IMG/VR virus record: IMGVR_UViG_3300021197_001489
Span: 1-64,000 of that record
Direction: 5' to 3' (one strand)
DNA length: 64,000 nucleotides
Origin: a virus
Both the position numbers and the translations under genes were made by a program. Under the pieces are notes generated by a model that saw only the letters and a program-made list of their open reading frames with translations, was not told the DNA's origin and searched no databases. Of the stretch, positions 1 through 6,817 are shown one piece after another (within the stretch, counting starts at the first letter, position 1; each line of letters starts with the position of its first letter).

Positions 1-28
1 GTAAAGCCGTCAAGCAAAGGAGAAAATT

Positions 29-985
29 ATGGAAGCACTCACCTTATGGGCCTTTCTTGGGTTCATATTCGCAGCCTATGCTGTGATAGCAAACGATTCA
101 GTACAAACTCTCGGTACATGGATTGCAAGTAACAATGAGAGATTCAATTGGAAGATTATGTGGGCCGCAGCAAGTGCGGTTTTATTATGGGCATTGTGGT
201 ACGGATTCTATATGTATGGTGACATATCATATGGTCGATTAAACAGAATACCATTTGTAGAAGTACAATGGTATCATGCTATGGCACCACTTGTGTTATT
301 GTTATTAACCCGCGTAGGCGTTCCAGTTAGTACAAGTTTCTTAGTACTAAGTGCATTTGCAAGTACCTTTGTACTAGAAAAGATGCTAGTAAAAAGCATG
401 CTGGGCTACGTCGTAGCAGCAACAGCAGCATACGCTATTTGGTATATTGTTAGTCGTTATCTAGATGAAGCAAAACCAGTTAAAGAAGAACACAAGGCAT
501 ACTGGCGTATTGGGCAGTGGGTAACCACAGGCTTCTTATGGTGGACTTGGCTAAGTCATGACATGGCAAACATTGCTGTGTTCTTGCCAAGACAACTGGA
601 CATTCCGTTGATGTTTATGATCAGTACAGTCTTTGTAGGTGGACTATGGTTTATGTTCCGCGAAGGTGGAGGCAAAATCCAAAAGATTGTACTGGAGAAA
701 CACAACACTCGCTATGTGCGCAGTGCAACTATTATTGATGCAGTATACTGGATTATCTTGTTTTTCTTTAAAGAACTTAACGACATTCCAATGAGCACCA
801 CTTGGGTGTTTGTGGGTATGTTAGCCGGGCGTGAATTTGCAATTGCAAGTTTCATGGGTAAGAAGAAAACACGGAGTGTGTTCCCATTAGTAGGCAAAGA
901 CTTTGGTAAGATGATGATCGGACTAAGTGCATCACTTGCTATTGTATTACTAATACACTATGTGATTGTTCCTAACGGACTATAA
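29..985 (+). CDS. PiT-family phosphate permease-like membrane protein
   Basis: 318 residues with about eight hydrophobic segments. Two features match the inverted repeats of PiT (PHO4) inorganic phosphate permeases: IANDSVQTLGTWIASN near residue 20 resembles the GANDxANxxGT signature, and GVPVSTS (about residue 97) and DIPMSTTW (about residue 253) resemble the family's PVSTT motif. The likely role is phosphate uptake through the host inner membrane, driven by an ion gradient. AAGGAG lies 7 bases before the ATG, fixing the start. The gene converges on phoH, itself a common phosphate-linked phage gene, across a shared terminator. It is shorter than cellular Pit proteins (about 420-500 residues), so it may be a reduced or divergent member. 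The family call is by motif only; the substrate is inferred. Confidence 0.6.
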   Translation: MEALTLWAFLGFIFAAYAVIANDSVQTLGTWIASNNERFNWKIMWAAASAVLLWALWYGFYMYGDISYGRLNRIPFVEVQWYHAMAPLVLLLLTRVGVPVSTSFLVLSAFASTFVLEKMLVKSMLGYVVAATAAYAIWYIVSRYLDEAKPVKEEHKAYWRIGQWVTTGFLWWTWLSHDMANIAVFLPRQLDIPLMFMISTVFVGGLWFMFREGGGKIQKIVLEKHNTRYVRSATIIDAVYWIILFFFKELNDIPMSTTWVFVGMLAGREFAIASFMGKKKTRSVFPLVGKDFGKMMIGLSASLAIVLLIHYVIVPNGL

Positions 986-993
986 GATATAGA

Positions 994-1023
994 ACAGGCA
1001 GTGTAAAAACTGCCTGTCCTTTT
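994..1023. terminator. Bidirectional intrinsic terminator
   Basis: A perfect 9-bp stem (ACAGGCAGT at 994-1002, ACTGCCTGT at 1009-1017) encloses a 6-base loop and is followed by CCTTTT. It sits between the two converging genes (permease and phoH) and can serve both strands. Confidence 0.85.
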
Positions 1024-1027
1024 GACT

Positions 1028-1750
1028 TTAATTTGCGTATAGTTCTAGTACAGTGTCAATAATTGGATGCCGTTGTATATCTGCATTGCTCATATAACAC
1101 ACTGCCAGTCCCGAACTGTGTTTTGCTTCCAGTCTTGCACATAGATCAATCAAGCCATTGTCTTTTAGCCTGCGATCCGTTTGCTCAACATCACCTGTAA
1201 TTATGATCTTGCTATTCTCGCCAATGCGTGTCATAAGCATTTTCATTTGACTTGGTGTTGCATTTTGCATTTCGTCTGCAATGATCCAAGATTCTTTGAA
1301 CGTTCTGCCTCTCATAAACGCCAATGGTGAAATCTCAATGGTTTGATTTTCCAACATACGTTCAATGTCTTTGGGAGAGTAATATTCTCTTAGTACATCA
1401 AACAGTGGGCGTGTCCAAGGTTCCATTTTGCTATTCAAATCGCCTGGAAGAAAGCCGTGTTTCTCATCATCCACACCCACTGCTGGGCGTGTTAACACAA
1501 TGCGCTCACATTCACCTGCACGAAACGCTTTAATAGCCGCCAGCATAGCCAAATACGTCTTGCCAGTTCCAGCAGGACCTGTGGCAATCACAATAGATTG
1601 CGTGTGGTCTAGTAGGTTCAGTATAAGAGTTTCTTGATTTAATGACTTCGGACGAAGTTCTATATGGCGTTGTTTAAGTGCTTGGTTAAAGTTAATGGTG
1701 TTGTCGTTTTGTTGTGGATGGTATTTTGCTTTACGCTTTGCTCGGGACAT
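1028..1750 (-). CDS. phoH: PhoH-like P-loop ATPase
   Basis: About 240 residues. A Walker A motif GPAGTGKT, the following LTRPAVGVDDEKHGFLPG block, a Walker B-like IIADEMQNA and ITGDVEQTD are the classic order of PhoH proteins, RNA/NTP-binding ATPases of unclear exact role that are very common in marine phages. The ATG at 1750 is chosen because AGGAG lies 5-6 bases upstream; an in-frame ATG 12 codons earlier has no such site. It is one of the few minus-strand genes in the window. Its pairing with a phosphate permease-like gene fits a phosphate-stress theme, though phage phoH has not been firmly tied to phosphate. Confidence 0.9.
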   Translation of the reverse strand: MSRAKRKAKYHPQQNDNTINFNQALKQRHIELRPKSLNQETLILNLLDHTQSIVIATGPAGTGKTYLAMLAAIKAFRAGECERIVLTRPAVGVDDEKHGFLPGDLNSKMEPWTRPLFDVLREYYSPKDIERMLENQTIEISPLAFMRGRTFKESWIIADEMQNATPSQMKMLMTRIGENSKIIITGDVEQTDRRLKDNGLIDLCARLEAKHSSGLAVCYMSNADIQRHPIIDTVLELYAN

Positions 1751-1899
1751 TGTATCTCCTCTGTCTCTTCTATTCGCTACCCTCAATAATATTTAGGCCA
1801 ATATACCACTACCATAAACCCGCGTAAATTTTTTGGATTGTACCACTAAATAAGGAACATGCTCAAGCACAGCAATTTCTTTACTCTTATCAATTGTGC

Positions 1900-1905
1900 T
1901 AAATA
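1900..1905 (+). promoter_or_regulatory. T4-type late promoter box, 5 bases before the ATG
   Basis: TAAATA ends 5 bases before the ATG at 1911. A second TAAATA lies at 1847-1852 upstream. T4-type late promoters have TATAAATA at -10, so transcription from this box would begin at or near the start codon. There is no clear Shine-Dalgarno sequence. Confidence 0.5.
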
Positions 1906-1910
1906 CTGTT

Positions 1911-2492
1911 ATGAAAACACTAGACACTGATATTTTCAAAAACGACGAAGACTACTGGATGATTGCCGACAACATCAAAGGCATCTACATGAGTGACGGT
2001 AGCATGAATGTGCTACTAGATTTCGAGCGTGTTCTCAATGAGTTGGATATTTTTGCTTTTCGCAATTGGGAACTAGGTGAGCTAGTTGCTGGACCATCAC
2101 AAGGTCCATACAAAACTTCATGCACATTTATGTGGCCTGCAAAACTGATGCCAGACCCAAGAGGCGCACTGCGTTTGTTGCCATTCGACTGTGAAATATT
2201 TTGGAAAAAGACCAAGATGAAAGTTCCTGTCAAGGTTAAAAACCCAAGCGACTTTAAAGCAGGCACAAAGGTTGCTCGTCTAATTGAAAAAGAAATATGG
2301 CTGGTAGAAGTTATAATGCCAAAGAGTCTAATGGCAGATATCCGCACTGGTTCAATTGAACTAGAAGATGAAACTGTAGATCTGCAGGATCTCGACGACG
2401 CTTACAGTGCAGACTTAGACCAGCAAGCAGTAATGAATCAAGACGCACAAACAGAAATGGATGCACAAACAGATGTCAATGTCCAAGTATAA
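1911..2492 (+). CDS. Conserved phage protein, unknown function
   Basis: 193 residues starting MKTLDTDIFK; the ATG at 1911 is preferred over an upstream in-frame one because it follows a late promoter box. The body is globular, and the tail from about residue 150 is acidic and rich in D, Q and E (repeated QTEMDAQTDVN-like stretches), so probably disordered. The 3' end overlaps the next gene. Late-type promoter and position beside lysis genes suggest a virion or assembly role, which is an inference. I do not recognise a domain. Confidence 0.7.
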   Translation: MKTLDTDIFKNDEDYWMIADNIKGIYMSDGSMNVLLDFERVLNELDIFAFRNWELGELVAGPSQGPYKTSCTFMWPAKLMPDPRGALRLLPFDCEIFWKKTKMKVPVKVKNPSDFKAGTKVARLIEKEIWLVEVIMPKSLMADIRTGSIELEDETVDLQDLDDAYSADLDQQAVMNQDAQTEMDAQTDVNVQV

Positions 2493-3024
2493 TCTCAACG
2501 AAGGCCTAGGTTACAAAGACCTAGCTGGCATGATGAAAAACACCATGTACATTGATGACTTTTCATCAAAAATGGGTGACGATGACGAGATTGTTGTTGC
2601 CAGTTTTTATGTAAGAGATCATCAAGCAGCAATGGACTTGGTTAACTGGTTTGAAAAAGGCTACGATTTTGTCATGGACGCTGACATGAGCCCTGGTGAA
2701 GTAAAACCAAATCGCTATCTGGTTTACGTTGAAATGAAACGCAGAAGTTACACAGGCGAAAACCTAAGTCAATTGGTCAATGACTTCGACACACTAACTG
2801 AATACGAAGGTGACAAATGGGTAATGGGATACAAAGGCGAAGAGTATCCATTTACTGTTGAAACATACAACAGCCTAGTTCCGCAAAGCCCGCAAACTTA
2901 CAGAGAACGCGAACAATTTGCACTCAATGAGATGAGAATTGCAGCAGGTCTTCCTCCCAAAACTATATACAACAAGCGCAAGAAAAAAGATATTAGAAAC
3001 CTTTTAAATAACGCAGGGATGTAA
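2479..3024 (+). CDS. Conserved phage protein, unknown function
   Basis: 181 residues from MSKYNLNEG. Starts at 2461 and 2473 are also in frame; none has a good ribosome site and all lie inside the end of the previous gene, so translation is probably coupled. The protein is globular and mixed in charge, with a basic tail containing KRKKKDIR. It ends directly against the next ATG. Shared late region with the preceding gene; no recognisable domain. Confidence 0.7.
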   Translation: MSKYNLNEGLGYKDLAGMMKNTMYIDDFSSKMGDDDEIVVASFYVRDHQAAMDLVNWFEKGYDFVMDADMSPGEVKPNRYLVYVEMKRRSYTGENLSQLVNDFDTLTEYEGDKWVMGYKGEEYPFTVETYNSLVPQSPQTYREREQFALNEMRIAAGLPPKTIYNKRKKKDIRNLLNNAGM

Positions 3025-3744
3025 ATGTCTTATAAAAGAGTAACTGCTATTGGTGATAGCTTCACTCGTGGTGACGAACTGGCTGATTGTCCTGATTATC
3101 CATCCGACGGTAAGGGCAGTCACATGACCTGGCCGGCATTGATTGCCAAATCTATAAATGCTGAATATAAATGTATGGCAGTCGGCGGCAAAGGCAACCA
3201 ATGGACAAGTTGGGTAGTTGCAAAAAAAATATGTGATGCACATGAGTATGGAAACACTCCCTCGCTTTTTATTATAAACTGGAGTTGGTTTGAGCGATTT
3301 GACTATGTTAATATTGATGACGATTTGTGGGTAACCACTCACCCAGGGCATGAAAATAAAATAGATCATTATTTTTATCGTAATTTAGACAGTGAATTGT
3401 GGAACTTATTTAGAAACTTACAACAAATACACAGCACAATTTCTCTACTGAAACAGCACAACATTGATTTTATTATGACTTGCCTAGATCCAACATACAA
3501 TACTAACGTAAAAGATTTTCGTTCTGATAGTTTTGTCCAGGATATTAGAGGGCAAGCATGGACCAAAGTCATTGCCCAATTGCAAGAACAAGTATTACCA
3601 TATATCATTGCGTTTAACGGGATGAGTTTTTTAGATTGGGCTAACCATCATAATTATCAACTTGGACCAAATGGTCATCCGTTAGAAGAAGCACATGCTG
3701 CGGCTGCTGAGTATGTACGGCGTACAGTGCCGTTACTGCACTAA
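3025..3744 (+). CDS. SGNH/GDSL-like hydrolase-fold protein
   Basis: 239 residues. IGDSFTRG near the N-terminus matches block I (GDSx) of SGNH hydrolases, a GGKGNQ stretch fits the glycine block II, and GPNGHPLEEAH near the C-terminus fits the block V histidine. Such enzymes remove acyl groups from carbohydrates or lipids; in phages they may act on host surface glycans. ATG abuts the stop of the previous gene. Two more proteins in the window (43500 and 54586) show the same N- and C-terminal pattern. The substrate is unknown and activity is not assured. Confidence 0.6.
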   Translation: MSYKRVTAIGDSFTRGDELADCPDYPSDGKGSHMTWPALIAKSINAEYKCMAVGGKGNQWTSWVVAKKICDAHEYGNTPSLFIINWSWFERFDYVNIDDDLWVTTHPGHENKIDHYFYRNLDSELWNLFRNLQQIHSTISLLKQHNIDFIMTCLDPTYNTNVKDFRSDSFVQDIRGQAWTKVIAQLQEQVLPYIIAFNGMSFLDWANHHNYQLGPNGHPLEEAHAAAAEYVRRTVPLLH

Positions 3745-3747
3745 ATA
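3742..3747 (+). promoter_or_regulatory. T4-type late promoter box upstream of endolysin
   Basis: CTAAATAG overlaps the stop codon of the previous gene and lies 24 bases before the endolysin ATG, with AAGGA in between as ribosome site. Confidence 0.45.
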
Positions 3748-3771
3748 GCAGTAGTTATTAAGGATAATGTT

Positions 3772-4281
3772 ATGCAAGCAAACTATGAAAAGTGTTTAGA
3801 AACTATACTACATCACGAAGGCGGCTATGTAAATCATCCTAAAGATCCAGGTGGAGAAACCAACTTGGGTGTTACCAAAAGAGTCTATGAAGACTTTGGT
3901 GGTGAGAAGGATATGAAAGACCTTTTAATTGAGGACGTTGCTCCTATCTATGAAAAGAATTACTGGGGCAGAATGAAATGCGGCGACATGCCAAGTGGGC
4001 TTGATTTGTGTGTGTTTGACTTTGGAGTTAATGCAGGAACTGGGCGTAGTGCAAAGTACTTGCAAACAATGATTGGCACTGTGGCAGATGGCGGCATTGG
4101 ACCTAATACACTAGGCGCACTGGCTAACTATGTGGAAGAAGTTGGAGTTGAAGGTGCTATAAGAAACTTTCAGGAAGCACGACAGGAATACTACGAAAGT
4201 TTAAGCACATTTGAAACATTTGGACGTGGCTGGACCCGACGTGTTGATGAAACTACAGAACTTGCGGTTTCAATGATCTAA
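3772..4281 (+). CDS. Endolysin, GH108-type muramidase
   Basis: 169 residues. The N-terminal block HHEGGYVNHPKDPGGETNLG is the hallmark of glycosyl hydrolase family 108, with the catalytic Glu in EGGYVN. This is followed by YEKNYWGRMKCGDMPSG and VFDFGVNAG, as in phage N-acetylmuramidases, and a peptidoglycan-binding-like region (DGGIGPNTLGAL). It cleaves the cell-wall glycan at lysis. There is no signal peptide, so export needs a holin. The stop overlaps the ATG of the inner spanin by one base (TAATG), giving a lysis cassette of endolysin, i-spanin and o-spanin. Confidence 0.9.
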   Translation: MQANYEKCLETILHHEGGYVNHPKDPGGETNLGVTKRVYEDFGGEKDMKDLLIEDVAPIYEKNYWGRMKCGDMPSGLDLCVFDFGVNAGTGRSAKYLQTMIGTVADGGIGPNTLGALANYVEEVGVEGAIRNFQEARQEYYESLSTFETFGRGWTRRVDETTELAVSMI

Positions 4282-4784
4282 TGCTTAGGATTTATGCAAT
4301 ATTAGTTATTGTAGGTTTGCTAGGCGGCGTAGGGTATGCGGCCAAGAGCTATTACAATGATACCCAAAATGCAATAAAATCACTGAGCGAAAACAATGCA
4401 AAGTTAGAAATTGCAGCCGAAACTGCTGAAGCAAGCACAAAAGCACTACAAGCCGATATGGTTAAGAGTGCAGCACTTACTAAACAGTTGCAAAGTGAAT
4501 TACAAAAAGCCGAAGCATACGGTGATGAACTGAGATCTAAACTAAACAAATTAAATTTAGTTGTAGAAGCATTAAAAAATGCAAAAGTATTAGAAGGAAA
4601 AATGAATGGCGCAACAGCAAAATTATGGCGCGAGTTTATGGGCGACACTGGCAATGATAATCAGCCTGAGCTTCCTCAGTGGTTGCAGCAGTCTGATGCC
4701 GGAGCCGGAAGTGAAAGTAGTAACTCAAGTCCAAAAGTCAGTGATACCGACAGTAGCAAGACCGAAAGCAGTACAACTAACTGA
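4281..4784 (+). CDS. Inner-membrane spanin (Rz-like)
   Basis: 167 residues: one N-terminal membrane segment (about residues 4-21), then a long periplasmic coiled coil rich in A, K, E, L and Q (about 30-105), then a Ser/Thr/Asp-rich low-complexity tail. This is the i-spanin plan. The tail-coding part overlaps the outer spanin gene in another frame, which probably explains the low-complexity end. It partners the lipoprotein encoded from 4606 to fuse inner and outer membranes at lysis. Called by architecture and context, since spanins have little sequence conservation. Confidence 0.75.
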   Translation: MLRIYAILVIVGLLGGVGYAAKSYYNDTQNAIKSLSENNAKLEIAAETAEASTKALQADMVKSAALTKQLQSELQKAEAYGDELRSKLNKLNLVVEALKNAKVLEGKMNGATAKLWREFMGDTGNDNQPELPQWLQQSDAGAGSESSNSSPKVSDTDSSKTESSTTN

Positions 4785-4998
4785 CACTCGAGTCTTTGTC
4801 GTTACCAAAGATAACTATGATGAATTCGTCAAAGAGTTCACAGAGATCTATGGCGAACTTGCATTTGTGGCATTGTCAATGAAAGACTACGAGAACCTTG
4901 CACTCAACATTGCTGACATCAAAAGGTACTTGCAGCAACAAACCAAAATTATTGTGTATTACGAAAACGCAGTAACGGAGAAATCAGATGGCGACTAA
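4606..4998 (+). CDS. Outer-membrane spanin lipoprotein (Rz1-like)
   Basis: 130 residues beginning inside the inner spanin gene in another frame; the overlap is 179 bases. AGAAGGA about 7 bases upstream supports the ATG at 4606. A hydrophobic signal ends in a lipobox, LSGC with Cys27 as the lipidation site, so the mature protein is anchored to the outer membrane. Mature residues form helix-rich stretches. Position and architecture match Rz1-type o-spanins, though this one is larger than lambda Rz1. It overlaps the next gene by 11 bases. Confidence 0.75.
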   Translation: MAQQQNYGASLWATLAMIISLSFLSGCSSLMPEPEVKVVTQVQKSVIPTVARPKAVQLTDTRVFVVTKDNYDEFVKEFTEIYGELAFVALSMKDYENLALNIADIKRYLQQQTKIIVYYENAVTEKSDGD

Positions 4999-5410
4999 AC
5001 TAAATGAAGGCACCGAAGTAGCTTTACCTCTTAGAAATATTGTAAGCATGCTTGTTTTTACAGCATTAGCAACTTGGGCATATTTTGGTATTGTTGAAAG
5101 ACTGAATAAAGTCGAAACAAAACAGACTATGATGGTAGCAGACTTAGATCAAAACACTGAGTTTCGTATTAAATGGCCAAGAGGAGAAATGGGAAGTTTA
5201 CCTGCTGACAATGAACAATTTATGTTGATTGAACATTTGGCAGGAGAACTTGAAAGTTTAGCCACTGAGATCGAAGAAGGCAGGGCGCCTTATGATCAAC
5301 AACAAAAACTAACACTTGAGTTTTATGAAAAGAGAATTAACAATTTAGAAGAACAAATTGAAAAACTCAAAGACGCTCAGTTAGAAATTAAACAAAAGAA
5401 CGGACACTAA
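4988..5410 (+). CDS. Single-pass membrane protein with coiled coil
   Basis: 140 residues. One membrane segment lies at about residues 17-36 (NIVSMLVFTALATWAYFGI), followed by a polar region and a C-terminal coiled coil with many E, K and L (about 105-137). It follows the spanins closely and could belong to the lysis group (a holin or antiholin has one to three such segments), but a soluble part this large is also compatible with a virion or membrane-anchored scaffold role. Function not established. Confidence 0.6.
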   Translation: MATKLNEGTEVALPLRNIVSMLVFTALATWAYFGIVERLNKVETKQTMMVADLDQNTEFRIKWPRGEMGSLPADNEQFMLIEHLAGELESLATEIEEGRAPYDQQQKLTLEFYEKRINNLEEQIEKLKDAQLEIKQKNGH

Positions 5411-5411
5411 A

Positions 5412-5687
5412 ATGACAACTGAAATGGTATGCATCACTCTATTATTATATGTCAATGGCGCAGTAGAATCGCACGTTGGACATCACAAAATGGTAGACTG
5501 CTTGAAAGCAAAAAAAACTAATGAAAGATCTTATGATGGTGAAAAGCCATTTAGGTTTACATGCCAAAAACGCCTGGTAGAAGTTGGAAAGGATGCTAGC
5601 GGCAAGGACTATATTGTTCGTTTGCTAGATACAGATGAGAATCCACGGATCAAAGCGAAAAGTATTACAGAGAAGCTAGGAGGATGA
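5412..5687 (+). CDS. Small secreted or membrane-linked Cys protein, paralogue A
   Basis: 91 residues with a hydrophobic N-terminus (VCITLLLYVNG), then a motif with DCLKAKKT and a later FTCQKRLVEV. The next gene has the same layout (ECLKAKRT, LACKKLIVKV), so these are tandem paralogues. Two conserved cysteines may form a disulfide if exported. One base separates it from the gene before. No known function. Confidence 0.6.
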   Translation: MTTEMVCITLLLYVNGAVESHVGHHKMVDCLKAKKTNERSYDGEKPFRFTCQKRLVEVGKDASGKDYIVRLLDTDENPRIKAKSITEKLGG

Positions 5688-5688
5688 T

Positions 5689-5943
5689 ATGGTTAAAGAG
5701 GCAATCGTATTATTAATGTTCTTTGGCAGTCCTCTGCAAATACAAGAATACACAGTGAGAGACGGTCTGAGTGAATGTTTGAAAGCAAAACGAACAATTT
5801 CACGTAACGTAAAATCACCCGGATCAAACGCATATAAAGGTTCTATGAGATTGGCTTGTAAGAAACTTATAGTAAAAGTGGATGAAGATAACCGTATACT
5901 TGAATTTGTAACCGTTAAGAAAAGTGAATTAAAACCATTCTAA
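5689..5943 (+). CDS. Small secreted or membrane-linked Cys protein, paralogue B
   Basis: 84 residues, related to the preceding gene through the hydrophobic N-terminus, the ECLKAKRT block and the LACKKLIVKV block. AGGAGG lies about 6 bases before the ATG at 5689. The C-terminus is basic. Function unknown; the pair probably arose by duplication. Confidence 0.6.
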   Translation: MVKEAIVLLMFFGSPLQIQEYTVRDGLSECLKAKRTISRNVKSPGSNAYKGSMRLACKKLIVKVDEDNRILEFVTVKKSELKPF

Positions 5944-5949
5944 GAGAGC

Positions 5950-5978
5950 TTGACAGCCTCACAAAAAAATAGTATAAT
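5950..5978 (+). promoter_or_regulatory. Sigma70-type promoter for dnaJ (nearly leaderless)
   Basis: TTGACA at 5950-5955, 17-base spacer, TATAAT at 5973-5978. The ATG of dnaJ starts 6 bases after the -10 box, so the transcript should begin at or next to the start codon. Confidence 0.75.
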
Positions 5979-5983
5979 ACACT

Positions 5984-6796
5984 ATGAATAATCCATATAG
6001 TACACTGGGCGTGAGCAAAAATGCGACTGAGGCTGAACTGAAACAAGCCTATCGTAAACTTGCTATGGAAAATCATCCAGACAAAGGTGGAGATCAAAAT
6101 CGCTTCGCTGAGATTAGCAGTGCGTACGACACACTGAAGGACCCACAAAAACGTGCTGCATACGATCATTTCGGAACGGCAGATCCACAACAACAAAGAC
6201 CACATGGCTTTGGTGGGTTTCAGCAAAGTGGACAGCCGTTTGATCTTGACAGCATCTTTGAAATCTTTGGCCAACGCATGCACCCAAATGCCAGGCGCGG
6301 CCCTCCAGATGCCAGAGTAAGCATGGTAATTGATCTTGCTGATGCAGTTCGTGGCGGCAAACGTGCATTTGCAGTGCAAACACCCAATGGACAAACCAGT
6401 ATTGAAATAACCATACCCAAGGGCGTAGTTGACAACGAAAACATACGCTATCCAAAACTTGCGCCAGGTGGCATGGACTTGGTTGCAAACTTTAGAGTTC
6501 GGGCGCACCAGCATTGGCAGCGTGATGGACTTGACATGCACTGTGAGCGTCCAATAGATTTTTGGCAATTGATACTGGGAACTACACTGAGCATAACAGA
6601 CATCTTGGATCGCACATACGGATTGACCATACCGCCAACAACTAAACCGGGTGCAGTAATGAGACTGCGTAACAAAGGCATAGAACGCGAAGGACACAAC
6701 ACAGGTGATCTTTTTGTTAAGCTACGAGCAACTATGCCAGACAACATCAATGAAGAAATACTAAAAGTAATCCGCGAACACCAAGTCAATAAATAA
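5984..6796 (+). CDS. dnaJ: DnaJ/Hsp40 co-chaperone, type II
   Basis: 270 residues. The J domain occupies about residues 3-62, with the essential HPD triad (NHPDKGG). A Gly/Phe-rich linker follows (GFGGFQQSG). The C-terminal substrate-binding region is DnaJ-like (LADAVRGGKRAF, ITIPKGV, HQHWQRDGLDMH), but the four CxxCxGxG zinc repeats are absent, making this a type II J protein like CbpA. It should stimulate host DnaK. ClpA follows 21 bases downstream, so a proteostasis pair is likely. Confidence 0.9.
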   Translation: MNNPYSTLGVSKNATEAELKQAYRKLAMENHPDKGGDQNRFAEISSAYDTLKDPQKRAAYDHFGTADPQQQRPHGFGGFQQSGQPFDLDSIFEIFGQRMHPNARRGPPDARVSMVIDLADAVRGGKRAFAVQTPNGQTSIEITIPKGVVDNENIRYPKLAPGGMDLVANFRVRAHQHWQRDGLDMHCERPIDFWQLILGTTLSITDILDRTYGLTIPPTTKPGAVMRLRNKGIEREGHNTGDLFVKLRATMPDNINEEILKVIREHQVNK

Positions 6797-6817
6797 TTTA
6801 AAGAACAAAGGAAACAG

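Noticed and set aside
5915-6697. Long minus-strand frame opposite dnaJ
   Set aside because: Its translation has no family features, and the plus strand encodes a clear J protein; it is a shadow of the real gene.
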